Source: Candidatus Zhuqueibacterota bacterium (GTDB taxonomy: Bacteria > Zhuqueibacterota > Zhuqueibacteria > Thermofontimicrobiales > Thiofontviventaceae). Taken from it: DNA of 32,116 nucleotides. The DNA lies in contig JAFGDW010000235.1 in NCBI GenBank assembly GCA_016931935.1, positions 1 through 32,116 of the forward strand, in the 5' to 3' direction. The notes beneath the pieces are model-generated. The model saw nothing but the letters and a program-made list of their open reading frames with translations. It did no database searches and was not told the DNA's origin. How positions within the stretch are numbered: the first letter of the stretch is position 1; every line of letters begins with the position of its first letter. Position numbers and translations under genes: made by a program. Positions 17,986 to 26,203 of this stretch are shown here, one piece after another.

Positions 17986-18116
17986 GGGATGTATTAAAAC
18001 TTATCTCACGCTTCATTCCGAGCGAAGCTGAAGGATGAGAACCTAGACAAAAGCAGTATGCTTGGACTTCGCTCAGCATGAAGAATCCTGACATTTTCAG
18101 ACTCTTAATATAGCCC
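17986..18116 (+). repeat. MITE-like palindromic element, divergent copy
   Basis: About 131 bp, in the same orientation as the 25890-26016 copy. The ends read GGGATGTATTAAAA and TTAATATAGCCC and have drifted. The internal pair CTTCATTCCGAGCGAAGCTG and GACTTCGCTCAGCATGAAG is well kept. It fills most of the gap between two minus-strand genes. Confidence 0.7.
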
Positions 18117-18135
18117 ACGTCAAGCCACCACCAAC

Positions 18136-19974
18136 TTACGGATATAAATTCAATCCAATCCACCACTGAACATTTACTAAATCCGTGCCATAATTGGTGT
18201 TCTCGAAATTGGGAACAACCAGTAAACGAATATTAAACAGCTCGGACGGTTTAATTGTGACGCCACTTAACAACGCTGTATTCGTATCTGTCATTGTTTC
18301 ACGCGGTTGCGTGTATCGTTCTCCAAAATTTGTTTTCCGCATAAAATTATAATCGATCCAAACATCACGATGGTCAAAAATCGCGAGGGTTTTATCCGAA
18401 ATTTCCCATTCTGTCATGGTGCGGTCGATCCCCATCATCAAATCAACCGTCCGGGCGACCTGCCAGGTAAAAATAATCGGGATGTGAATACTTGTTTGTT
18501 CCGCCGCAAATTCCCAATGCAAGGCCTTGCGTTCGTCGGTTCCATCGAAGCGATCGTTAATATAATTGTCGTAGGTTGACTCATAATAGTACCAACTATG
18601 ACGGTATGCCAGGACATGCTCCACTGTGCTGATAGTTCGACGTTTCGAGTGGACAACAAATCCCAGATTCAATTTCTTTGTGTCTTCAATTTGCCAGCGA
18701 AAACTAGCGCCAAATCGTCGCTCAAGCGATCGTTGCTTTCCATTTCCCATCCGATCATCTGTCAGCCCGTAATCTGATTGACTTTCATAGGTGTAATCGG
18801 TCCATACATCGCGATAGGAACTGTAGGAACTATCCTGCACGTTCGATTGCAGCGAAATATCGACATTCTGCCGGCGGTGCTGATAAAAAAGAATCAGCGT
18901 TTTTTGCGGACTCAATCGCAGTTCTGTATTCAATCCACCATAATAGCTAGATCCATTATGTTTCCAATCCTGCTGCGTATTGCCTGAATTCAGATAATAG
19001 CTCCACTCGGGAAGTACGTTCTCCGTGCCATAACTGTAGTAGTATGAATTCTCTTCGGATTTTGATTGCGTAACATCGCCCCATAAATAGCCGAACATCG
19101 CGCCAACCATCACAGTTGGATTCAATTTTATATTAATGCCGCCTGCCATATCCCAATGTTTATAATCCTGATCACGTGATTCCATTCGATAATCAAGCGA
19201 CTCATCCCGATAACGATTTTCCTGATTCCAGTAGTTTCGCGAACCATACGAACCATTCCGGGAAAAATTAGTGTGAGCCGCTTTTAAACCAACCTGTATG
19301 CGATGAGCAATGTCATATCCGGTAAAAAATGAAAGCATATGCCCTTTTTGATGCATGTCATCTGCCCCACTGTATCGGTCGGTAATTGGGATGCCAGCTT
19401 CATCTGCCACCATTTTATTACCGGCATAATCCATTCCGATATTCGATCGGTAAATATCCTGAGGAATTTGATAATATTTTTCATCCTGATACATCACCTG
19501 ATACGTCAGGCCGATAAACCAGTCAGGGATCAACTTCACCAATGGTTTGGTAAATATAGCGCCGGAGAATACAGGTTCCACTGCTTTATGCGCATCCACG
19601 TAATACCGGGGATATGGGTAATAATATGAATCATAATATATTCGCCCCGGATAAAAATAAACCGGTTGCTCATCATTTTGGTTACGAGTATTCCGGAAAT
19701 CAAGAAAAAGATATGTGTTTCGGGTGGAATCATAAAATCCATACGCAGGATTTATTATTAGATTCAACATTGTATCCTCAATCAGACCGGGCGTTGCGGT
19801 TGTGAATTGCCCCATGCCGTATGGATTCAGATAGTTACTATCAAAGAAAAAATCCATGCGTTCAAACGATTTTTCCATGACTTTTTCAGCATCATACTGG
19901 GCAAACATCGCACTGCTCATAAAGAAGATCAGATCGAATGCAGTTTGAAAAATAAATCCGTGCTTCCGTAGCAT
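18136..19974 (-). CDS. Large outer-membrane beta-barrel-like protein
   Basis: A 612-residue exported protein rich in Tyr, Trp, Asn and Asp. The signal peptide ends near MFAQY (about residue 25). From about 150 onward many amphipathic strands of 8-12 residues alternate with polar loops. Examples are HRIQVGLKAAHTNF, INIKLNPTVMVGAMFGYLW and KLNLGFVVHSKRR. The chain ends VQWWIGLNLYP, an aromatic terminal strand like those recognised by BamA (the very last residue is Pro, not aromatic). GGAGG lies five bases before the ATG. The small lipoprotein gene ends 36 bp upstream, so the two probably form one transcript from the sigma-54 promoter at 20577-20591. No specific family is recognised. Confidence 0.72.
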   Translation of the reverse strand: MLRKHGFIFQTAFDLIFFMSSAMFAQYDAEKVMEKSFERMDFFFDSNYLNPYGMGQFTTATPGLIEDTMLNLIINPAYGFYDSTRNTYLFLDFRNTRNQNDEQPVYFYPGRIYYDSYYYPYPRYYVDAHKAVEPVFSGAIFTKPLVKLIPDWFIGLTYQVMYQDEKYYQIPQDIYRSNIGMDYAGNKMVADEAGIPITDRYSGADDMHQKGHMLSFFTGYDIAHRIQVGLKAAHTNFSRNGSYGSRNYWNQENRYRDESLDYRMESRDQDYKHWDMAGGINIKLNPTVMVGAMFGYLWGDVTQSKSEENSYYYSYGTENVLPEWSYYLNSGNTQQDWKHNGSSYYGGLNTELRLSPQKTLILFYQHRRQNVDISLQSNVQDSSYSSYRDVWTDYTYESQSDYGLTDDRMGNGKQRSLERRFGASFRWQIEDTKKLNLGFVVHSKRRTISTVEHVLAYRHSWYYYESTYDNYINDRFDGTDERKALHWEFAAEQTSIHIPIIFTWQVARTVDLMMGIDRTMTEWEISDKTLAIFDHRDVWIDYNFMRKTNFGERYTQPRETMTDTNTALLSGVTIKPSELFNIRLLVVPNFENTNYGTDLVNVQWWIGLNLYP

Positions 19975-20010
19975 ACGTCCTCCGGGTCCAATTTTTAATC
20001 GATTGCTGTA

Positions 20011-20454
20011 TTATTTACTCACCAACGTAAAAGCACCCTTGCTCGTTGGACCAATAAACGTAACCCACATCCATTCACCGGTAATTTTATCACCGGTTTC
20101 CGTCCCGATCAAAATCACATTATTATCCCGCCAATTTGGCGACAAATCGATCTGCACTTCGCTATCAACGCGATTCCCAACAAATGTCCCGTTGCCATCC
20201 TGCGGACCGATTTGAGTGGTGGGCTTAAACGCCTGAATATCCCATGTCCCGGTAAAATGTGATGAGTCGGGATTGTTGAAATATAGTTTTCCCTTCGCGC
20301 AGACATTACCGGTTGAATCATAGGCAGTGTAAACGTACACATCATTCCGGGAAGAAGCCGGTTTTTTATCCGGATCCAGAATTCGTGCCAATTGAGAACA
20401 ACTGCTCATGAAACTCATGACTATTATGAGCATAACAAAGTAATATTTTGACAT
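20011..20454 (-). CDS. Small lipoprotein, probable sigma-54-controlled
   Basis: The start at 20454 has AAGGAG seven bases upstream and yields a proper lipoprotein signal peptide ending FMSSC (C19). The open frame runs further, to 20580, but that extension is not hydrophobic and would bury the signal. The mature 129 residues form a beta-sandwich-like protein with YTAYDSTGN, TGTWDIQ and ITGEWMWVTF strands, similar in style to lipocalin-like or 'extracellular' calycin folds; no family is assigned. It is the first gene after a sigma-54 promoter (20577-20591) and is followed 36 bp later by the large beta-barrel gene. Confidence 0.7.
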   Translation of the reverse strand: MSKYYFVMLIIVMSFMSSCSQLARILDPDKKPASSRNDVYVYTAYDSTGNVCAKGKLYFNNPDSSHFTGTWDIQAFKPTTQIGPQDGNGTFVGNRVDSEVQIDLSPNWRDNNVILIGTETGDKITGEWMWVTFIGPTSKGAFTLVSK

Positions 20455-20576
20455 TGCAAATCTCCTTTGAAATACACAACATGATAGAATTTTCTGACAA
20501 AACTGCTCGACACTCTGCCTACTTAATCTCCAGACCACAATGATACAATCAACTTTAGCATTGTTTCTTACAAAAC

Positions 20577-20591
20577 GCAAGCTCTGTGCCA
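20577..20591 (-). promoter_or_regulatory. Sigma-54 (RpoN) promoter, -24/-12
   Basis: Read on the minus strand the site is TGGCAC, AGAGC, TTGC. This matches the RpoN consensus TGGCAC-N5-TTGC exactly, preceded by C. By eye it is the only copy at this match level that I found in the window. Transcription would begin about 20565 and run into the lipoprotein gene at 20454. A sigma-54 activator is encoded about 2.3 kb upstream. Confidence 0.7.
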
Positions 20592-20695
20592 GACAATCGA
20601 TATACCGTCATTCAGAACAGAGTCATTAAAAGATAACACCAATAAGGGGAAAAAATAATGTGGGCTGAATAAAATTTCACAATGCAAACAGTATT

Positions 20696-20715
20696 CTCAT
20701 CAAATATCTGATGAG
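20696..20715. promoter_or_regulatory. Palindrome, candidate activator site or terminator
   Basis: CTCATCA and TGATGAG flank a six-base AATATC spacer. The palindrome lies about 105 bp upstream of the sigma-54 -24 element, a usual distance for an activator site. It is also 22 bp after the stop of the preceding gene, so it could be a terminator, although no T-run follows on the minus strand. Confidence 0.35.
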
Positions 20716-20736
20716 TGAATCAGAAATTTGAAACCA

Positions 20737-21801
20737 TTACATACGAAATTCAGAGCCGATGGTGATGGTATTTTTTTTATAGTAGTAGGATCGAAGCGTG
20801 GATTCGTTGTCATATATGTTAACACGAATAAAAATGGATTGCCACGAGGACAGGTTGCGGGAGATATCAAAAATCAGGAAGTTTGAATTCCGGCTCTCGG
20901 AATCGAGTTCGTCCGCAATATCCGGTCCGAAACGTTCGGTATAGCGTTTTCTCTGCAACATGCCGTACAGCCGGACGATGTAGTCGCGAGCTATCCGCAT
21001 GGAAAAACTGGATGTAACCCACATGCTCTGATAAGAGAAGCTGTAACTATTGGATTGATTGTCTTCAATACCACAAGACGTTTTCCACAGGATTGCTCCG
21101 CAATGTTGAAGTGTCAAAAGAAGTCGCTGAATTTGGTCCGTTTGCGGGTCTTTCCCGATGATCCCGAATACATTATGCGGATTCTTAACATAAGATACTC
21201 GATCATAAAAAAGTTTGCTTCTGTCAAATTCGAACTCTAGTTCCCATTCTCGTGAAAATGATTTGAACAATACAGCAAATAGCTCATTACCGGAAAAATC
21301 GTATATTTCATAACCAGAATAATCCAGCATATGGTGACGAAAACCACCAATAATTTGGTAACCAGCCGGTAACTGAATGTAGGAATAACCGCTCGCGGAC
21401 CAGACAAAATAGCGGATTGGTTTACGTTCGAATGCTTTACCACGGAGGAAATTGTTTAATCCAATTCCCCATGACCTGTTGAATCGATACGAACACGCCA
21501 GCGTATACTCGCCCACGCCCTTATTTTCCCGGAGCAGCGGATTGTAAGCCTGATATCCACCCGACCATTGCGAAGAAAAATTGAGATGTTTTTGGCTACA
21601 TTTTACATCGCCCTGATATATTAAACGCACTGATGACGCAGTCTCTGGATCATGGGTTGACTCAGTGACGTTATTATCCAGTTCCACGCCAGCCTGTACA
21701 CGATGTTTCCAATTGCCAGCCAGGCTAACTATCGGATGTGTTGCGTAAATTAAAAAGACAAGAATAGATGAATAAATTATGGTATTTAGCCGAAAGGTCA
21801 T
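20737..21801 (-). CDS. Outer-membrane beta-barrel-like protein of the two-component operon
   Basis: A 354-residue exported protein with a signal peptide to about SLAGN (residue 29). The mature chain starts WKHRVQAGVELDNNV and is made of alternating amphipathic strands, such as YTLACSYRFNRSWGIGLNN, YQIIGGFRHHML and IFIRVNIYDNES. It ends TITIGSEFRM. This is the pattern of a 12-16-stranded barrel, close in style to putative outer-membrane beta-barrel proteins of no set function. Its ATG directly follows the TAG of the coiled-coil gene, with no base between, so translation is probably coupled. The gene ends the kinase-regulator operon. Confidence 0.72.
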   Translation of the reverse strand: MTFRLNTIIYSSILVFLIYATHPIVSLAGNWKHRVQAGVELDNNVTESTHDPETASSVRLIYQGDVKCSQKHLNFSSQWSGGYQAYNPLLRENKGVGEYTLACSYRFNRSWGIGLNNFLRGKAFERKPIRYFVWSASGYSYIQLPAGYQIIGGFRHHMLDYSGYEIYDFSGNELFAVLFKSFSREWELEFEFDRSKLFYDRVSYVKNPHNVFGIIGKDPQTDQIQRLLLTLQHCGAILWKTSCGIEDNQSNSYSFSYQSMWVTSSFSMRIARDYIVRLYGMLQRKRYTERFGPDIADELDSESRNSNFLIFDISRNLSSWQSIFIRVNIYDNESTLRSYYYKKNTITIGSEFRM

Positions 21802-22854
21802 CTAGTCGTCCAGGTGGGATTTTCTGAGTTGATTAATATGTTTCTCAAGATCTTCCGACCGAATCCGCAAGCTATCTGCCGTCGAAATCATTTTTTGCTG
21901 TCTAATTTTAATTTCAGCAATAATCCGATCAATATCATTGGTATTCAGATATGAATAATCAGTACTGCTAAATAGATCAGGATAAAGGCGAAGTAGTGAT
22001 GAACGGCTTGCATTAGCCGGCTCCAGATAAGCATTGTTGGAGATGTCATCGCGACCACGATTATGGTCATTCTCAGGATTATTATAGAATTCCGAGCCAA
22101 TATTTGATTTTGTCGAAGAAGATGAACGCACCTGCGAAACAACTTCATCGCTATGATCGAATAATTGCATATCATGCTCAAGGTCGCTCATTTTATCACG
22201 GATTTCGACTTCCTCTTGCAGATTGTCGACAATGTGTTCTAACTCATAGGCTTCGGTGCGTAACTGCTCATCTCGATCTCGCAGCCAGTCGATGTGTTGT
22301 TTTACCTGATTTACATCGTTGAGTTCTGTCGCATCGAGTTTATGAGGAGCGCGCTCCTGACTAACTGGCAAAGCAAGTTGTGATTGCAGCATTTCGCGTT
22401 TATTTTTAACATCGACTAATTGCCCAATTACGTCCCGCTTTTCTTTCGATGGTATTGATTTTTGATCAAGCGTTTTCAGAATGTCGTGGATTTCGGTATC
22501 GTATAAGGTAATCAATGATCGTCTCTGCTTGTCAAGCTGTTGTTGAATGCTGGTAATTTCACGTTCAGTTTCTGTAAGCATCGCAGCAAGTTGTTGGGAC
22601 TGCTTCATGAGTCGCTCAAGCCGGCTTCGTTGCATGTACGATAAATCAGCCGCCTGATTAAAATCAGCAATCTGTCGAGTCAATTTTTGAAGCTGCTGCT
22701 GCTGATCATCCCGTTTCAATATTAACGTGTGTAATACTTTTTCATGTTGTACAATATTGGTTTCGAGTTCATTAGCCGTTTTCTGTTGCGCCCATCCGAT
22801 CTCCGGCAACAGAAGCATTACACAAACACTATATATTAAAATTCCTGTTTTCAT
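21802..22854 (-). CDS. Periplasmic coiled-coil protein
   Basis: A 350-residue protein with a signal peptide ending GWAQQ (about residue 22). Almost all of residues 25-230 are heptad-rich, Gln/Glu/Leu/Arg coiled coil (HEKVLHTLILKRDDQQQQL, LTETEREITSIQQQLDKQRR, DRDEQLRTEAYELEHIVDNL). A low-complexity Ser/Asn/Asp segment (about 240-275) is followed by a second short coiled coil at 310-345. The start overlaps the regulator stop by four bases (ATGA), and the next gene begins immediately after its stop. The layout suggests a periplasmic spacer or scaffold working with the barrel protein. No enzyme motif is present. Confidence 0.75.
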   Translation of the reverse strand: MKTGILIYSVCVMLLLPEIGWAQQKTANELETNIVQHEKVLHTLILKRDDQQQQLQKLTRQIADFNQAADLSYMQRSRLERLMKQSQQLAAMLTETEREITSIQQQLDKQRRSLITLYDTEIHDILKTLDQKSIPSKEKRDVIGQLVDVKNKREMLQSQLALPVSQERAPHKLDATELNDVNQVKQHIDWLRDRDEQLRTEAYELEHIVDNLQEEVEIRDKMSDLEHDMQLFDHSDEVVSQVRSSSSTKSNIGSEFYNNPENDHNRGRDDISNNAYLEPANASRSSLLRLYPDLFSSTDYSYLNTNDIDRIIAEIKIRQQKMISTADSLRIRSEDLEKHINQLRKSHLDD

Positions 22855-24263
22855 AAATCAATCCCGGAATTATCCTGAACACTTTTTTCAATCAAACCGT
22901 ATTTTTCCAGTTTATAATACAACGCACTTGTTTTAACGTTCAATAATCGTGCCGCTTCCGATTTGACACCTTTTGCCCGTTCTAATGCAGTTTCGATCAA
23001 TTGTTTCTCAATTTTCTCAAGTGTCTCCGTCAAATCGAGTGAATCAGAGTAGGTTTGATTGACTTCATGCGCGCGGCTTTCATGAAGGAATGGTAAATCG
23101 GTCATCTGAATAACATTGGTTTCGCACAGCACTGCCGCACGCTCAATGACATTCTCCAGTTCACGAATATTGCCTGGCCAACGATATTGCTTGAGTGTAT
23201 GAATGGCAGCATCAGAAATCTGTAAATCCGGTTTATTGACTTCTGCGCCGACCTTTTTCAGAAAATGCTGAACCAACACCGGAATATCTTCGTGCCGTTC
23301 ACGCAATGGTGGCAGATAGATCGGCAGAATATGCAGCCGATAATACAAGTCTTCACGGAACGTGCCGTCTTTCACCGCCTGCTGCAAATTGCGATGTGTA
23401 GCCGCCAGAATGCGGACATCCACCTGAATTGTTTCCTCCCCACCAACACGCTCGAGCTCACGCTCCTGCACGACGCGCAATAGTTTCAATTGCATGCCTG
23501 GGGAAATATCACCGATTTCATCCAGAAAAATCGTGCCCAGATGGGCAAGCTCAAAGCGACCCTTTTTGCGAGAAACTGCGCCGGTAAATGCGCCTTTTTC
23601 ATGGCCAAACAGTTCCGATTCGAGCACCCCCTCGGCTAACGCCCCGCAATGGACTCTTACAAACGGATATTGGCTACGCGGACTGGTTTTGTGAATTGCC
23701 CGGGCGATCAGTTCCTTGCCTGTACCGCTTTCACCATAAATCATCACCGATGACGACGTCGGCGCGACTTTACTGATTGTTTTGTACACCTGCTGCATCG
23801 GCGCCGAATCGCCGACGATTTCCCCAAAATTGAATTGCACTTCCAATGCTTCACGGAGATAGCGATTTTCATCGTGCATGCGCGCCAGCTCCTGACGTTC
23901 GGCAATCCGCACCAACAGGGTTTCTATTTTCAATTTGAATTCATCGTGGGAGAATGGTTTGGTAATAAAGTCGATGGCGCCTGCTTTCATCGCTTCCACA
24001 GCCAACTCAACCGTGCCATAGGCAGTTATCATCAACACATCGGTTTCGGGTGACTGCTGTTTAATTTGCTGCAGTACCTGCATGCCGTCAATATCATCCA
24101 TCTTATAATCTGTGATGATCAGGTCAAACTTTTGGCGCCGGACTAACTCAATACCATCTGTTCCACAACTGGCGGTGGCGCAGGTATGGTTCATACGCTT
24201 CACCATCGCTTCCATTGCTTCGCGCATGGAATTATTATCTTCTATAATGAGCAAGTGCGCCAA
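22851..24263 (-). CDS. NtrC-family sigma-54-dependent response regulator
   Basis: A 470-residue DNA-binding activator. The receiver domain has E8/D9, phospho-acceptor D52 (ITDYKM) and the KP lysine at 102. The AAA+ domain carries Walker A GESGTGKE (177-184), GAFTGA (224-229) for sigma-54 contact, Walker B FLDE (246-249), and RLHILPIYLPPLRER. A C-terminal Fis-type HTH (VKSEAARLLNVKTSALYYKLEKYGL) binds DNA. All catalytic residues are present, so it should be a working activator. The start is TTG at 24263 with AGGAG about seven bases upstream. It is encoded 101 bp after the histidine kinase and overlaps the coiled-coil gene. Probable targets include the sigma-54 promoter at 20577-20591. Confidence 0.95.
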   Translation of the reverse strand: MAHLLIIEDNNSMREAMEAMVKRMNHTCATASCGTDGIELVRRQKFDLIITDYKMDDIDGMQVLQQIKQQSPETDVLMITAYGTVELAVEAMKAGAIDFITKPFSHDEFKLKIETLLVRIAERQELARMHDENRYLREALEVQFNFGEIVGDSAPMQQVYKTISKVAPTSSSVMIYGESGTGKELIARAIHKTSPRSQYPFVRVHCGALAEGVLESELFGHEKGAFTGAVSRKKGRFELAHLGTIFLDEIGDISPGMQLKLLRVVQERELERVGGEETIQVDVRILAATHRNLQQAVKDGTFREDLYYRLHILPIYLPPLRERHEDIPVLVQHFLKKVGAEVNKPDLQISDAAIHTLKQYRWPGNIRELENVIERAAVLCETNVIQMTDLPFLHESRAHEVNQTYSDSLDLTETLEKIEKQLIETALERAKGVKSEAARLLNVKTSALYYKLEKYGLIEKSVQDNSGIDL

Positions 24264-24364
24264 TTAGGTTCTCCTGATGGATAAAAAGTATCATGTTAAA
24301 GATTAATCTTTTATTTAATCTATTCTTTGTGTCCCTGTTGGTTCGTGGCCTCAAATTTGTCAAC

Positions 24365-25804
24365 TTAAACCGCGGGAAATTTCATAAGAAAGACCGCGCC
24401 ATGCGGTCGGTTGTCTTCATAGCGAATTGAACCAGCATTTTCGTTTACTAAATTATGAACGACCGCCAGCCCTAGTCCGGTTCCCTGTTCCCGCGTTGTG
24501 AAAAATGGTTCAAAAATTCGATCACGATATTCCGTTGGAATACCTGGGCCGTTATCTGCAATACGGAGCATGCAGACGCTATTTTTTTCATTAATTTCTA
24601 CAAAAATCGTTCCACCATCTGGCAATGCATGAATCGCATTGGAAAGCAGATTCAGAAAAATCTGTCGTAAATGCTGCGGATCAATAAAAACAGTTTCATG
24701 ATCGAGATTGGTCTGGAATTCAATTTTCACGCCTTCCGAATCGACGAGCAACATGTTTTTTACATCATTAAAAATCATTTCCACATTACACAGAGCCTTC
24801 CGGGCGGTGGCCGGTTTGGCGAATGCCAGAAATTCCTGGATAATCCGTTTAAGTGTTTGTACTTCGCGCAGTATTTTTCGCGCGTAATCTTTCAATGTTG
24901 GATCAGTGACATCATCTGAAAGCATTCCGGCGAACAACTCGATTCCGCCCAACGGATTACGTATTTCATGCGCCACGGATGCCAGCATCGCCTGTTGTTG
25001 GCGATCGCGTCGTAAAATACTTTGGCGCATTTCCTCCATTGTTCTGGCTAACACGCCAATTTCCGTTTGCGTCGATTGCACGATTGATGATTGTAAATTT
25101 CCGCTTGAAATATTTTGCGCGGATTGCACCAGCTTATTGATTGGCCGCGTCATTTGGCTGCCAAGAATACCGGCAAGAATCAGCGTGCCCACAAGCGCCA
25201 AACTTCCCAGAAACAACAAATATCCCTGCACTTTATCCACCACGTTAAGCATTTCCGCACTGCCTTCAATCGCGACTACTGCTACAATGTCCCGTCCACG
25301 AAATATCGGCGCCAATGCTGTTTTATACAGACGTTCATCCGCTCCTTCAAACAGGATGGAGCTGGCTGTTTGTCCCTGAAGTACCAGCTCGATTTCCCGT
25401 GACAGCATCGGGAGATGATAGTAAACCTGCCCGATCAGCACGGTCGAATCCGTATCAACTAAGCTTTGTTGCTGATGATCGAACACGAATATACGCTGCA
25501 ATTGGCTGGCGGAACGCAATGTTTCAAGTTGCCGGAGCAGATTTCGGTAAGTTCGGGTGTCGTTATCGCCGGGTTGAAGCACATTCAGTAAATCGGCATC
25601 AAGCTGAGTGGCGCAGGTCGCTGCCAATGAACGAAGCTGCTGTCCCAATGTGCTATCGAGCGTGCTGCGTAAGTGCCAGCGCAGGAAAAATCCGGTAATG
25701 AAGAAAACGATCGCGAGGGAGATAACAAATAGCAGAATCATTCGCATGCGAATGCTTCGGCAGAATTGCATGATGAATATTTTCAAGTTGTTGAAATATT
25801 TCAT
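24365..25804 (-). CDS. Membrane sensor histidine kinase
   Basis: A 479-residue inner-membrane kinase, the cognate partner of the NtrC-type regulator downstream. TM1 is at about 22-42 and TM2 at 194-215. Between them lies a ~150-residue periplasmic sensor of double-Cache-like character. A HAMP domain follows (TRPINKLVQSAQNISSGNL, about 218-262). The HisKA domain has H279 in SVAHEIRNPLGG. The ATP-binding domain has the N box with N389, DNGPGIP (417-423) and GTGLGLA (441-447). All key residues are present. The ATG at 25804 has no clear ribosome binding site; in-frame ATGs at residues 12 and 20 are alternatives that would keep TM1. The gap after it (24264-24364) is AT-rich with no sigma-54 site. 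Confidence 0.93.
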   Translation of the reverse strand: MKYFNNLKIFIMQFCRSIRMRMILLFVISLAIVFFITGFFLRWHLRSTLDSTLGQQLRSLAATCATQLDADLLNVLQPGDNDTRTYRNLLRQLETLRSASQLQRIFVFDHQQQSLVDTDSTVLIGQVYYHLPMLSREIELVLQGQTASSILFEGADERLYKTALAPIFRGRDIVAVVAIEGSAEMLNVVDKVQGYLLFLGSLALVGTLILAGILGSQMTRPINKLVQSAQNISSGNLQSSIVQSTQTEIGVLARTMEEMRQSILRRDRQQQAMLASVAHEIRNPLGGIELFAGMLSDDVTDPTLKDYARKILREVQTLKRIIQEFLAFAKPATARKALCNVEMIFNDVKNMLLVDSEGVKIEFQTNLDHETVFIDPQHLRQIFLNLLSNAIHALPDGGTIFVEINEKNSVCMLRIADNGPGIPTEYRDRIFEPFFTTREQGTGLGLAVVHNLVNENAGSIRYEDNRPHGAVFLMKFPAV

Positions 25805-25889
25805 AACAAAATCAGATTGGACATACGCTGAAAAATAGTGATCAGTTATCGGTGATCACGTAATCGATAAATCGAAAAGCCACCCAGGA

Positions 25890-26016
25890 GCTGTATCAAA
25901 AGTCTTGTCAAGTTTCATCCTGAGCGTAATCGAAAGATGATTACTTACTATAAAACAACATGCTTCGACTTCGCTCAGCATGAAGAAATTATACGAATTT
26001 TGACTTTTGATACAGC
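25890..26016 (+). repeat. MITE-like palindromic element, intact copy
   Basis: A 127-bp element with perfect 15-bp terminal inverted repeats, GCTGTATCAAAAGTC (25890-25904) and its complement (26002-26016). Inside is a second inverted pair, TTCATCCTGAGCGTAATCGAA and CTTCGACTTCGCTCAGCATGAA. It encodes no transposase, so it would depend on one in trans. It lies in the 25805-26203 gap, which holds no gene; a GCGGC/GCCGC hairpin is at 26031-26043. Confidence 0.8.
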
Positions 26017-26120
26017 CCATAGACAAGGATGCGGCTCTGCCGCAATTGTATGAATCTTGTGACTGTTCAAAATTCTGAGTGATGCAATTTATAAAGAACA
26101 AGGCAGGGCCTTATTCTTTT

Positions 26121-26145
26121 CATATCCAGTCAGAGACTGGATATG
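26121..26145. terminator. Stem-loop after pyruvate kinase
   Basis: A perfect 11-bp stem, CATATCCAGTC and its complement, encloses a three-base AGA loop 59 bp beyond the pyk stop. No T-run follows on the minus strand, so termination is likely but not certain. Confidence 0.45.
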
Positions 26146-26203
26146 ATATTAAATATTGTGAGACAGAAAAATGTTAAATAATTAACCGTTTTCGGAAAAA
26201 TTT

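Noticed and set aside
17981-18166. 61-codon minus-strand ORF between two real genes
   Set aside because: It is mostly the repeat element, with a MLSEVQA peptide shared with the other copy, and runs into the beta-barrel gene.
20455-20580. N-terminal extension of the small lipoprotein to 20580
   Set aside because: The extension is not a signal peptide, overlaps the predicted sigma-54 promoter, and the internal ATG has AAGGAG and a lipobox.
25856-26101. 81-codon minus-strand ORF with an FMLSEVEA-type peptide
   Set aside because: It is a translation of the MITE-like repeat; a similar false ORF arises from the copy at 17986-18116.
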